Assembly: GCF_950023065.1 (NCBI RefSeq)
Contig: NC_088680.1
Location: 17,534,559 to 17,598,558 of the forward strand
Origin: Planococcus citri
Taxonomy: Eukaryota; Arthropoda; Insecta; Hemiptera; Pseudococcidae
Reading direction: 5' to 3'
DNA length: 64,000 nt
The notes under the pieces were generated by a model. The model saw only the letters and a list, made by a program, of their open reading frames with translations. It searched no databases and was not told where the DNA came from. Below, in pieces: positions 25,256-36,727 of the stretch (its first letter is position 1; the number at the start of each line of letters is the position of its first letter). A program made the translations under genes and the position numbers.

Positions 25256-27982
25256 GTAAGTAAATTTATATTGTATATTTAATGTTTTTCTGTAAAATAA
25301 TTATGTTGATAACAACTGTTAAATAGTGGAGAGGGGGCGAAGGGGGTAGCCCCGGGCCCGCGCTTTCTGAAGGGCTCGGAAAAAGAAGGGAGTGTGATGA
25401 AGAAACCCCTGACTTTTTACTTCATCTCAAAGCATCAAAAAAAATATTACTCAACTTGAGTATAAAATTTTTAGGTACGAGTAAAAAAGTAAACTTCTCG
25501 TATAAAAAGTATTGCTCTTATGCCTCTCGGACTCCACTGAGACCTGTTGATCTCTTTTCTTTTTGAAAATTAACATTCTAAAAACAATCTTTCAAATTCT
25601 ATACCTAATTTTAAAATCCCAAAAATAAACTCCTTGTGAGAAAAACATCGTTTTTAGTTCTCTCAAAATACAAATTTTCAAAAATTTTCGCCCTCGCTTT
25701 GCTCGGGCCTCGTCTCTTTTTTTTCTTCGAAATCAACTTCCTAAAAAAAAACTTCGTTTTTGGGCCACTCGAAATCAAATTTTTCAAAAATTTTCACCCT
25801 TGCTTCGTTCGAGTAAATTTGTTTATTGTTTTAAAATGATGAAAAAATTCATATTTGGGCTTCCAGAAAATCAAAAATTGGAAATGGAAATTTTTATAAG
25901 TCATATGAATACGAAATATCAAACGACAAAATTGGTACTTTTTTCCTATACCAGTCGTCGGAAAATTTTCAGTAGAACTCCCTTTTTCTCCTCCTCTAAA
26001 AAAACCTCTCAAATGAAAATTTTTTCCTAAATTTTTCCACTACCTACTCACAAAAGAAAAACGTCGACATTTCGACAGGTCATTTTCGCATCGTATTAAG
26101 TACATAATTGGGTCAGATATCGCAAGGTTTTCGATCTCAAAAAATTTTATTTTTGAATTTTCGAGTTCAAAAAATATAATTTGATTAAAAACTGAAATTT
26201 TTGACAAAAAAAATTCTTATTCTTCCAAATTGGAAAAAAATTCCATTTTTGATTTTTTTTTTAAATATGTAAAATAAAAAGTTGAAATATTATTTTGCAA
26301 TATTTGGAGTGGAAAACGAGATCTCTGTGTAAAAATTCAGGAAATTTAATTCCAAAAAAATAAATAGGTAAATAAATAAAATGGTAAAAGTGATTAAAAA
26401 TAATTTAATTTATCGTTTTCCAGAAATGAAACTTTTTTTCTAGGAAATATTGATGCTGCATAGAAATGGTTCAAGTTTTTACGCTTCAACCGAAAATCCA
26501 ACCATTCCAGAAAGAAAATTTTTCAAAATCAAAAACCTTTTCGACATTAAAATTAGATCCAGGTTTGTCGTGATGTGAACATTTTTCTTTGCCAACCGTC
26601 GAAAGAAGGAATCAAATGGTGTGTTTTGGCCATTAGGACTTTCGAGGGGCATTTAAATTTTTTTGAACTTCTTTGAGGCGTTTGAGGGTAAAGTAGAGCT
26701 ACACTTACATCAATGGACATACATTATTTTCAATTTATTTTTAAATTCGTTCACTCTTTTTTTGATAATCCTTCGGAAACTGCTGAAAATTTTTAAAAAT
26801 TGGGTGAAAAAGTTGAAAAAGAAAGGAAAATTATGAAAAGAGTCATCAAATTCAAAATTGGATTTTTTTCAATAAAGTAGAGTTGGAACTCTATTTAAAG
26901 TGAGTTTAATCGACTGAGGAGTTGATTCATTTTCAAAAACAGTTTTTCCATGCCCTTTTTTTCTTGCTCAAACTTTGGAGAATTTTTAATTTTTTTTTTT
27001 TTAATATATGTAGCTCTTACTGGATTGATTTTTAATCCCTTGTTCTTCCTGAAAAAATAGCTAAACTTCTCCTCTCTTTATGTTAAAAATTTTGAAAACT
27101 TTTGATGACTGGTACATAAAAATAAAATGGAAATTTTTGATTACCTAATCTCGTGAAACGTTGATAAATCATTCAGGATTTGAGATACTGTGATTTTTGT
27201 TTCATTGTTCAACTTTTATTGTGACAATTAACAAGTCTCAAAAAACACTTAAAAGGGATAAAAGTAATCAAGAAATAGATCTGGGTCATTTCATAATCAA
27301 ATCTGCGGATTTTTGCAACATGGGTCTTTGATTTTTTAAAAATCAGATCACATGTAGAAGCCACCAAACGATGTTAAATGACGAAAACCGGACATTTTTG
27401 CGATTTTTTTGGGGAGGGGGGATCTATGGGGCTTCAAAGTTCCCAAAAATGGCCGAAAATGGATAATTTTACTTGCAAATAGCTCCGGTTGTACGTAGTA
27501 TAGAATTTTGAACTTTAAAAAAAAATTGTAGTACCTACTTTGAGAGGGTAATTGACGAATGATGTCAAAATCAATGTTGCCACTTTCAAAAACCTAAAAA
27601 AATCGACTTAAAAACTTATAATTTAAATATAACCATGATCTCGACGAGTAAAAATTCTGAAAAATTCTCAGTTTTAGTCCTTTTCATGTAGAATAATAAT
27701 ATATCAAAAAATTGGACGGACATTTTCGTTCATTTTCGTGAGAAAAAATTGCAAGTTTGGCACTTAGGTATTGCAAAAATATACCATCAGAAACCAAAAA
27801 AATGGAAATTTTTACATTTTTAAGATATTTTACCTATGTGTAGACGAACGTGTGAAAAAAATCCCCCTCTCCCTCCCATTTGTCAACGAATGGACGAACT
27901 TCGAATTAGTTCTTAATCCTGTTGCAATTCTGCACAGTTCTATATTCGAATATGTACCTAACGAAAATATTTCAATTTTCAG
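25256..27982 (+). other. Intron 1 of copy A, with dispersed repeats
   Basis: Starts GTAAGTAAATTT and ends ATTTCAATTTTCAG. It holds a tandem pair of the dispersed TCGCCCTCGCTTTGCTCGGG repeat (25,620-25,840). From about 27,290 it holds a repeat present in inverse orientation at 46,985-47,600. That second repeat runs through the intron end up to about 27,880 and opens a misleading frame ahead of the real start codon. Confidence 0.6.
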
Positions 27983-27992
27983 ACCATCCAAG

Positions 27993-29906
27993 ATGTCCTT
28001 TAATCAACCACCGGCAGAAAATCGGTTCGATGAGAGCCTCGAAAAACCATACGTGTACTTCTACGAGCTGCCAAGCTTGCAAAAAATAGCATCGTATGAA
28101 ATATGTCGAGCAATATGGTACAGCAATTTATCCGAATACCAATCCATCGAAGGGGAAGATACCAACGTAATCCTTTGTCATTATATGATAGGGTTTCACC
28201 TTTTTCGTCATTACAAGGGGCACATTAAGCAACTGATCAAGCATTTGAATATCCCTCCTTCAATCGAAGATATACTCAAAAATTCAATGAGCAAGATTTG
28301 CGATGAGATTCAAAATTGGGCAAAAGATTTCGCCAATCGCATAGTACATCTCGAGGGACACGACGAAATTCGTTACATCGATCCAAAATGGTCAGTTTGG
28401 TCCATCGGTGGTGAAATCGATCACCTTAAAAGCGCAAAAAGGATTTTACGAAGTGGCAGTTTGACCGAATGGCAGAAATTTCTCGTAATGTGTGAATACT
28501 GCATGGTGGACGAGATCACTAAATTTCCGTTGGATTCCCTTCCACCGGCATTCATTACAGAAGAGAATTATTCCGATAAGCTTGTTTGTTTCTATTGGAT
28601 TTGTTTACTCAAAAATGAACTACACAGAGTACCACTTCTATATGACAATTCGGTAGACATCACGTTGGCTAAATCTTATCATCATCTTCGCTACTCTAGG
28701 GAATTTTTTTGGAATCGTTTGAGCGATGATCATAAAATAAACCTTATTAGTGCCTGGATTTCTCAAGCGTCTTCGTGTATTATAGATACCAAAGAGTTCG
28801 ATGTATTGGAAATATTTATTTCTAAAATGTCCCCGTATCAGCAACAACGTCTGCTGCATAAAATGTACCCCACCATCGTGAGTGTTTTCGCTTCATGGTC
28901 CGATTCATCCAGATGTGCTCTTTGGGCATGGAGCTATGGAAAAAATAAAATGCACGTGGAACAGTTTGCTACACTGGTTGATGAATTGTTGAGAAATCAG
29001 ATGACTGTTGACCAATTCGATACTATGGTTGGTGAATGGTCGTATAGAAGAAGAATAAATTCGTGGTCGGTGTCTATATTGGATGAAATTTGGAAGACTG
29101 CGTCTGATCATCAGAGAAATCACGTCATCCAGAACAAATTGGACGAGTTCATGCGTAATTTACTTTTTGATAATGGCTCGAAATACTCTGGCCAATTTCT
29201 TCAGTTCGTATCCGAAGATGAAAGAAAAAAATTGATTTTTAGATCAGTAAACCGAAATGATTTCCAACATTGTGATGTTGATTTTTTAAGCAGCTTCCTG
29301 AATGAATATTTGCCACGGCCGGGTGACCAATTGACGTTCAGAAAATTGGTCATTGATTCTTCCGCATTTCTAGAACGTTTAATGTTCTTATTGAAAATTA
29401 AAAATTATGAAATGTTCGACGAAACGTTGAAATTTTACTTTTCTCACGATGCAGCTGCTGCTAAAATATTCAAACGAGAGTTCCTGGAGCATAAATTGAA
29501 AACTATGGATTTCCATTTTGATATCAGGTTAATTACAAGTATCAGTAGGTGGAATAAATTGAGCCAATTCATCGATGAGGTTTTTGATGAAGATCCAGAA
29601 TCAGGATTGATGGTTAAGCAATGGTTCATAACATCAACATTCGCCTACCAAATCCGCATATCGAGCTATACATTCGTTTCTGACCTTAGCCATAGTTTCG
29701 ACAAATTGGTGAAAATTGTCGAAATGGTTTTCAAGAACGACGAACTGAAGAACGTGAAACGTTTTTTTTCTGACGAATTTCGCTCATTATTCTCAAGTTC
29801 TTTCCGCGGCTATGTGAAATTGGATGATGACGATGATGTTTTTCTTCTAAAATTTGTGCGTTGGTGTTCGATTCACGATGGGAAACCAATTTTACAACCT
29901 ACTTGA
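27993..29906 (+). CDS. Family copy A: intact helical-repeat protein, unknown function
   Basis: A 637-residue protein encoded by one exon. The start is the ATG ten bases after the acceptor TTTTCAG, exactly where B, C and E start (MS.NQ..GEN). The frame extends 74 codons upstream, but those codons lie in a dispersed repeat and the intron. The protein has no signal peptide or membrane segment and looks wholly alpha-helical. Family blocks seen: LPSLQKIASYEICRAIWYSN, WQKFLVMCEYCMVDE, FYFSHDAAAAKIFKREFLE, FIDEVFDEDPESGLMVKQWF and FVRWCSIHDGKPIL. Repeated helix pairs of the form F..(V/I)...F..D....VK..F near the C-terminus suggest degenerate HEAT/ankyrin-like packing. This copy has a private internal duplication (about residues 320-335 and 337-352, VEQF.T.V.E). 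It is the most diverged copy. AATAAA follows at 30,061. I do not recognise the family. Confidence 0.85.
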   Translation: MSFNQPPAENRFDESLEKPYVYFYELPSLQKIASYEICRAIWYSNLSEYQSIEGEDTNVILCHYMIGFHLFRHYKGHIKQLIKHLNIPPSIEDILKNSMSKICDEIQNWAKDFANRIVHLEGHDEIRYIDPKWSVWSIGGEIDHLKSAKRILRSGSLTEWQKFLVMCEYCMVDEITKFPLDSLPPAFITEENYSDKLVCFYWICLLKNELHRVPLLYDNSVDITLAKSYHHLRYSREFFWNRLSDDHKINLISAWISQASSCIIDTKEFDVLEIFISKMSPYQQQRLLHKMYPTIVSVFASWSDSSRCALWAWSYGKNKMHVEQFATLVDELLRNQMTVDQFDTMVGEWSYRRRINSWSVSILDEIWKTASDHQRNHVIQNKLDEFMRNLLFDNGSKYSGQFLQFVSEDERKKLIFRSVNRNDFQHCDVDFLSSFLNEYLPRPGDQLTFRKLVIDSSAFLERLMFLLKIKNYEMFDETLKFYFSHDAAAAKIFKREFLEHKLKTMDFHFDIRLITSISRWNKLSQFIDEVFDEDPESGLMVKQWFITSTFAYQIRISSYTFVSDLSHSFDKLVKIVEMVFKNDELKNVKRFFSDEFRSLFSSSFRGYVKLDDDDDVFLLKFVRWCSIHDGKPILQPT

Positions 29907-31250
29907 TCGTGTATCGTCCAATGTTACCAGTAACTTTGGCGAGATTTTCCATTGCAATTATCTAAGTACCTGGGTAGTTCTACCAATTTTACACTTTTTG
30001 CGTCCATGTAAAATTTCACTTACAGTATGCACATGAAAAGTAATGGTGAATGGTTTTGTCAATAAAAGTTGTCCCCATATAACATTTTCAGGCACTACAT
30101 TGAATTCAACCCCCTCCCCCTGGGCCACAGATCCCCTTATATGATCAAAAGTTCCATCGTCATGGCTGTCTCACATCTCGTTTTTAGATAGTTACATAGC
30201 TGGTTAGCAAAGAGTGGTGATGTTCTGCAATTTTGACATTCGTTTTTTTATTCCTGAAAACTACACGCAAATTATTACAGTATGAACACAATTCACTTCA
30301 GTGACACCTATATGCCGTGGAGTGACCTCAAACCTCTGTCTTCGAGTTTTTGTTCCCTCGGCGTGGTTAATTTTTAATGCATTCCCAACGGCTCACTATT
30401 TACAAATTTTGGTGTTTGAAAATGGAAAAACTGTTTAGGCAGTTCACCAAATCTTGTCTACTGATAAAATTCTGAATCCGAACATCGCTATGCAATATAT
30501 AAACGTGTTTCCATGAAAATATGGTTATTTATTTTTTGCCGCTTCTTTCGTCATGGTTTCTCAGCTCCGCCATACACAAACAGAGAAAAACTGAGAAATG
30601 TTGAAAAATTATTATGTGGCGAGTACTGATACTACTTACACTGAAAAACACGAATTTAAACAATTTTACATTTATATTATCCCTACTTAATAAAGTTTTA
30701 TCCACCGTCATGGGAATGACATTTTTTCCTTCGCCATGGAATTTATACTTTTTTGACCAAGCCGGAGAAATTTTCACCTATAAATCCTTAAAATTTGTGG
30801 TATATTCTCAATTTAAAAATTATTTGAATTACTGAAACACTTTTCTTAATTTTGTAGGTGATCAGTTCTCTCAAAAAAGACCAGTTTTGATGCGAAATTT
30901 GCAGAAAAGCCCCACATTTTCAAATGGCTCTCCCCCCTCCCCTGAGAGATATGAATTGGGCACAACACTAATAATGAAGTCTCGAGTGTATATATGTATT
31001 AACCACTCCAACCAAAAAAAAATTCTCAAAAAATTTTTTTTTTGGCGATGCAAAATTGTGTAAAATTGATAGAACTACCCACCTAAGCTTATAATTTAAA
31101 TAAAATATTTGTCCTGCCTTATCCTGTAAAAAAAGTTATGTAACATTTTTGCTTTTTTTTCACTGCTTTATGTATACCTAGTCAAGTTAGCTGCTGAATA
31201 AAAAGGTATCATTGCCAAAAAATCATTCTTTTTTTCTAAAATTGTAAAAG
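29907..31250. other. 3' UTR of copy A and intergenic DNA
   Basis: The stop codon is followed by AATAAA at 30,061. The rest is AT-rich with no recognised gene. Short frames at 30,529-31,053 lie in low-complexity sequence. No terminal inverted repeats were found in this stretch. Confidence 0.45.
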
Positions 31251-31254
31251 TCCA

Positions 31255-33000
31255 AGTTATCTAACGGTCCTGCTAGTCCTGCAGAAGTTTTTTTTTTGCC
31301 GATGAGTCCAGCAAGCCCTGCAGTTGTCCTGCTTTTTATCACTTTTTACAAAAAGTCCTGCTTTTTTTCAATCAGACTTCAAATTTTCAAATTCATTTCT
31401 TCTGTTTCTGGAATTTTGGAAAATTTTCATAGAAAAGGGCTCATTTGTCGACTTTTAAAACTTGAATTACTCATTTTTGAGAGATTTTTCCCTCATTTCG
31501 CTCGGGCGATTTGCTCTTCTTTTTCCAAATGGGAGAGCTTATTGTTCAAATTCAAGAAATGTTCAACGTTCGAATTAGAAAAATTAACTCTTTCATCCAT
31601 CGTCGTCGTCGTGGTTCCTTATCCTTTACAGGACATTGGAAATCGCATTTTTGTGGTACCCTAACAGGTTTGAAACAAAAATAATAAACTTTTTCACTTA
31701 TTATACAAGAAAATATCGTTTTTATACCGCTCGAAATTCAATTTTCGAGAGCTTTTGCCCTGGTTTCGCCCGGGCTCATTTGCTATTTTCCCCAATTTTG
31801 AATTTTTCAAAATAAAAAAATCATCATTTGAATCCCAATTGTTTTTATGACTCGTGGAATAAAAACAATCTTGAGAGTTTGGATGTTTGATGAAGACATC
31901 ATGAAACGCCCCCCTTCCTATCTTAAAAAAAATCAACTGCTTGAAAAATGTTTTGCTAAAAGTCCTGCTAAAGTTTTGCATTTTTAATTTGAAATTTTCT
32001 TAGACATCCTGAAGTCTTGTCTTTTTCCAAAAACTGACATTTTAAAAAGTGCCATTATTTACCATGTTACAAAGTCCTGATTTTTGCTAAAATCGAAAAA
32101 AATACCTTGCTTTTTGGCCAAAATTGGTAAACAGTCCAAGTTTTTCTCAAGAATTACTCAAAAATCTTGTCTTTTGCCGGAAATCACCATCAATGTATCA
32201 CTTTTTTTCCAATAACTCCCAAAAAAATCATATATTACTGAAATTTTCAGTTTTGCTTTTGTAAAAAAAAATCTCAGAATTTCTCGACTTTTCAAAAACT
32301 GGTGAGAATTTTTTCTTTTTATTGGCCGAAAAGTGTCGCTTTTTTGCAAAAAATTTTTTGCCCGAAGTTTGCCAGAAATCTCCTAGGGTATTCAGCAGGT
32401 GCTAAAAGTAGTGAAAGAGTAGTGATTTCTGACTGAAAAGTAGTGAAAAATTGGAAAATATAATTTCAGCTATGGATGGGGATACCTGTTACCTACGTCT
32501 GGAACCTTTCCTTCTAAATGGGTAGGTACCTACTCACTTGTGAATTTTCAAAAAATTTCTTTCACATTATTTTAGTTGTACTCTGAAAATGAGGCTTTTG
32601 ATTCAAATTTCAAAAATATCCTTTAAAAAAAACAGAATTTTTTCATAAAAATAGCGTCGTTTTACTTCTCGAATCCTACATTTTTCAAAGTTTCTGCTTC
32701 GCATGGGCTCATGTTCATTTTCTTTTCTATTCCTGAATTTAAATTTCTAAAAAATTATTGCTCCAATTTAAAAAATGTCAAAGCTGAAAAAATCAACTTA
32801 CCACATCAAAAATGATCTGAAATAATTTTTTGAATTATTAATTCCTATTCGAGAGCTCTTGCCCTCACTGCGATCGCGCTTATGGTTTTTTTTCGAAAAT
32901 TACTCGAAAATTACTGTTTAAATTTAGAAATTGTCAAGGATTAGCAAAATCGACTTCTCGCATGAAAAATAATGATATTAAAATAGTATTCGTTTAATGC
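31255..33000. repeat. Cluster of dispersed GCTTCGCTCGGG repeats and word-repeat element
   Basis: From 31,262 GTCCTGC is repeated many times, ending near 32,003 with TTAGACATCCTG. This resembles the CAGGGTGTCTAACA elements at 45.8 kb. Interleaved copies of the dispersed repeat with CCCTC.(T/C)TTCGCTCGGG(C) occur near 31,493, 31,758, 32,694 and 32,866. Degenerate TTGCC-type units fill 32,000-32,370. No gene is seen. Confidence 0.5.
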
Positions 33001-33780
33001 ACTTTTTGAAAAACTCTTCGCTTCGCTAAAGCCAATTTTCTTTTCTTGTTCACAATTGAAACACAAAAAATAATTATCAAATTTGAAATTTGCCAGTGCC
33101 AACAAAATCAACTTTTGACATCAAAAATATGTAATTTTTCTGTTGAGTTGAGTATTTTGTTTTTTGAATTATTGTATAAAATGGAGAGTTTTTTCCCTTA
33201 GCACTTCGTTCGGCGCGTTCTTGATTGTTTTGAAATTTGAAAAATGCCACATCCGTGTTCAAAGGCGATATTCTCTGAATGGTATCAAAAAATTTGAAAA
33301 AATTGTGGGGAGGCAAAATTTGTATGGAAATGTTGTTTGAAATGATAGTGAAAAAGTACTTAGTGAGTTTATGGTTTGAGAAATTCCATGAAATTGCCTG
33401 TGGGATTACAAAATGTCTACAGGATGCGTGAAAATGGGCATCTCGAGATGAGGTTCTCTTGTCAGTAGACAAACACTAGTTCGTAGTAATATTATTTTGA
33501 AAAGAAATATCTATTCTCTAGTACAATAGAAATCCGGAAGTCTGCGTTCATCCGGGTACTTTCTTTGAAACTAGGGATGATGAAACTGGTTTTGTACCAT
33601 CAATATCATTCTATTCTTCCATGGTGAATGCTTAGCCATGGTCGATACTGGAGTCTCGATAGTCGATATTCACAGTGTTTGATTTGCTAACGGAGGACGT
33701 TATTGGTGGCACGGTCGTGTATTTATTTGAAAATTTTAAGATCTTGACGAATTTCAAGATTCATTCTCTCGGCCTCATTG
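33000..33780 (+). promoter_or_regulatory. 5' flank and non-coding first exon of copy B
   Basis: The flank from about 33,000 is homologous to 51,240-51,670 in unit D; both carry TTGCCAGTGCCAACAAAAT/ATGCCAGTGCCAACAAAAT and CACTTCGTTCGGCG. Next comes GGTTCTCTTGTCAGTAGACA near 33,450. The exon then reads CGATATTCACAGTGTTTG and GGAGGACGTTATTGGTGGCA, and ends CTCTCGGCCTCATTG at 33,780 before the donor GTAAGT. Exon and donor match those before C, D and the unit at 63.4 kb. The deduced intron to copy B is 8.8 kb because of later insertions. Confidence 0.7.
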
Positions 33781-34170
33781 GTAAGTACCTAGGTATTTTT
33801 TTTAGTTTTTCTGTACAGTGTGGTCAGGAATTCAGGATCCATATTTTACTTTTTACTCATCTTGAGTCTGATTCTATTATCAGAATTTTTAGGCCATCAA
33901 AAATATTCAATCCTTGAAAAATTTTAATATAATAATCGTGTGATAATTAAAAATAATATCGGATTACAACAAGAAACCGCATCACTTGAACTGATGTTTC
34001 TTTTACCGGCTTTTCGTAGAAAAGTCAGGTACTGTATTTGTCTCAACTGTGACAGTTTCGGTCCGGAGTAAATTTTCTTTGCGTTTTGGGGTGTTGGGAT
34101 CATTGTGGGACCATTAGTTTTTTTTCAGGTTTCCTTAAAGTTTATATATATATACACATGAAAAGTGGTA

Positions 34171-34668
34171 TTACGCAGCCCATACTAGATAAACCTCAGA
34201 CTTTTTGCGGCCCATTAGGACTTTTTGCAGCCCAGTACCGGGCTGCAAAAAGTCTGTTCTGTTTTCGACCACTACAGACATTCAAAAACAAGCCAACACA
34301 GTGTGTACATAAGGCAAAACACCACTAAAGACCTACATTATCCGATTTTATCAACTTGGCGTTACATACACGAGCGAATCGAGCTCCTCACCTCTCTGTA
34401 AGTCAATGAAAACATTTTTTTGGTGGCGGAAAAAGTCTGGGGAATATCTAAAAAACATACACTTGAGTGGGGAGCTCTCCTCAAAAATCAAAAATCGAAT
34501 TACAAGCCTAAATGTCAGTCTTTTTCCAACCTGGTGGAGTATATACCTTCTTCGCATGGCCCAGCAGTAAGCTGCTGTGAGAACACGTGAACAAATTCAA
34601 GCGCGCCCCTGCTAGTGCCAACACAAGTCGGTCCGCAAAAAGTCAGTGAAATATCATGGGCTGCGTAA
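34171..34668. mobile_element. MITE with TTACGCAGCCCAT ends
   Basis: The left end is TTACGCAGCCCATACTAG and the right end is the complement of TTACGCAGCCCATGATAT. About 17 bases further in, both ends carry GACTTTTTGCGG in matching inverted positions, and an internal GCAGCCC/GGGCTGC hairpin lies near 34,227-34,243. It is 498 bp long and non-coding, and lies in intron 1 of copy B. No target duplication is certain, so the superfamily is open. Confidence 0.65.
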
Positions 34669-34874
34669 TGTATGGGGGAAATCTATACATATATATATAT
34701 GTGTTTATGTACCAATTTTGTGGCAGAGTAAACTCGAAACCTATGAAATTTTGAACAAAGTGCTTTATCCATCCCGACTGGTGTATTGCCGAAATTTTGA
34801 GATTTCGAGTTTTATTAAAATCGGTTCAGGCGTTCCCTCGATATTTCAGATTAAGTGATATTTTTTGTCATTTT

Positions 34875-35235
34875 TGCGTCCTTTTGCAGACTTCCTCATC
34901 AGTTTTGTTTTTGGTATACCTATTTTTTTTCTAAGAATAAATATTTTGCTTAGCAATAATCAGTAACGTCTGTCTTAATATACCCAAACGATTTCTCAGT
35001 TTATTTCTTGTTAGGAACTCGATGGAAAGTCGGTTCACGTGTTCCTCTGACAGTTCAGCTTAGGTAGGCCTAATTGATTTTTGGTGGCATTTTTGCAGAC
35101 TTTTGCAGACTTCCTCATCAGTTTTGTTTTTGGTACACCTATTTTTTTTTAAAGCATAAATGTTTTGCTTAGCAATCACCAATGTTTGTCTTAATACCCA
35201 AACGATTTCTCAGTTTATTTCTTGTTTCGAAATAT
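34875..35235 (+). repeat. Direct duplication of about 215 bp
   Basis: The run TTTTGCAGACTTCCTCATCA, followed by GTTTTGTTTTTGGTA and later CCCAAACGATTTCTCAGTTT, occurs near 34,882 and again near 35,101. The spacing is about 218 bases, and the unit ends with TTATTTCTTGTT. The linker contains TCGGTTCA(C/G)G-GTTCC words common in arthropod interspersed repeats. It lies in the intron of copy B. Confidence 0.75.
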
Positions 35236-36727
35236 TCAGGTTTCGAGATGGGACTCTTTGACGGAGGGGGAGCACCCCCACCCCCAATTTTGGGTGAAAC
35301 TTTCAAAAGAAAATCTGGGGCATGTGATATATCGAATTGTATGTTTTCGGTGACGCTGAACACGAATATGACGTCAGATTTTTGATTGGACCCCATCCAC
35401 GGCCCCCGGAACCTCCCCAAAGGGGGTAAAAATTAAAAAAGTGTTTTGTTCGTGCGACACATGAAATAGTATGTTTCTTGTAACGCTGAATACGAATATG
35501 ACGTCAGATATTCGATTCATCATTTTTTTTTCTATTTTTATACTTTAATGGGAATTGATGTTACCAGGGCTTTTTTGTGGGGGACGCAGGGGGACGCCGT
35601 CCCCCCAAAGAAAAGTTCGAAAATATCGAAAAATTTTCATAACAATTAAACAAATGAACGAATTTTAAAAAATGATAAAATGAATAGATTTTGGTAACTT
35701 TTTCAAAAAATTGTGAATTATCAGAATAGTAAAAAGCGAAACCGAGATCAGAATTATGATGAAAGGAAATTGCTCTAAATCTAAAATGTATGTAGCATTC
35801 AAGTTTTTACCTCAGTGTGAGTGTCTACTGGCAAGAAAATAGCAAGAAACCAAGAAAAAGGCGAGAAATTGACATGAGTGGCAAGAAAGAAAGCAAAAAA
35901 ATAGTATAGGAATTCCATCCTTTGAAAAACAAAAACTTCCAAAGAATCCAAAAAATCACTGAAAAATTGAAGTTATCCCACCAATTTTGAAAAGTGTTGA
36001 GATCAGAAAAATCGAATCCTTTCATTAAAATTGATTTTGTTCTACATTTCAAATTACAAATTTTCTAAAGCTTTTGCTCCGCTCGAGCAGTAATTTTGCC
36101 TTTGTTTCGATCAAATAATAAATTATTAAGAAGGGTTTTCGAAAATAATTTGGTGTGGGTAGATACTTCGATTCTATTTTTCAAAAATTCAAATTATGTA
36201 CAGGGGGGGATGAAAATTAGGGACTTGCAACTTCAATTTAGCGTTCCCCTCAGAAAAGAACTACAAAAAAAAGGCCTGGATGTTACTATTAGTTGTTAGT
36301 TTCATGAAAATATTTCAAATAAAAATAATTTCAAAGTTTTTTGCCGCATACATTTTTAGATTGAAATTTTATCAGTTCATAGCAAATAAAATGAATTGTG
36401 TTGGTTGATATTGGGTCTAAACGCCTAGAAATCGGTAATTTAAAGGTCATTTTTTAGTCATTTTTTTGGTGAAAAAAGGTCCTTAAAGTCCTTTTTTATT
36501 TTCAAAATTCTATTTCGATGCCTGTTGTTAGGAACTCGATGGGTAATGATGGGCTGATTATTAATCGATTAATCGGGCCTGAAAAATAATCGTTTAACGA
36601 TTATTATTTTCTCTTTCGATTAATCGATTATTTAAAAAAAATAATCGATCATGTTTATGAAAAGCCGGTTATCTCACGCTAGTTGCGTGAGTGTTTTTGA
36701 CTTTTAGAGCGGGCAAATAGCGGTTTT
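35236..36727. other. Intronic stretch: relatives of the 130-bp repeat, ATCGATTA-rich patch
   Basis: At 35,270-35,520 there are two diverged copies of the 130-bp unit found in the palindrome arms (GTATGTTT.CGGTGACGCTGAA, CGAATATGACGTCAGAT). A GGGGACGC/GCGTCCCC hairpin lies near 35,580-35,615. At 36,550-36,650 there is an ATTAATCGATTAATCG-rich self-complementary patch. A dispersed GCTTTTGCTCCGCTCGAGC copy lies near 36,070. No gene. Confidence 0.5.
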
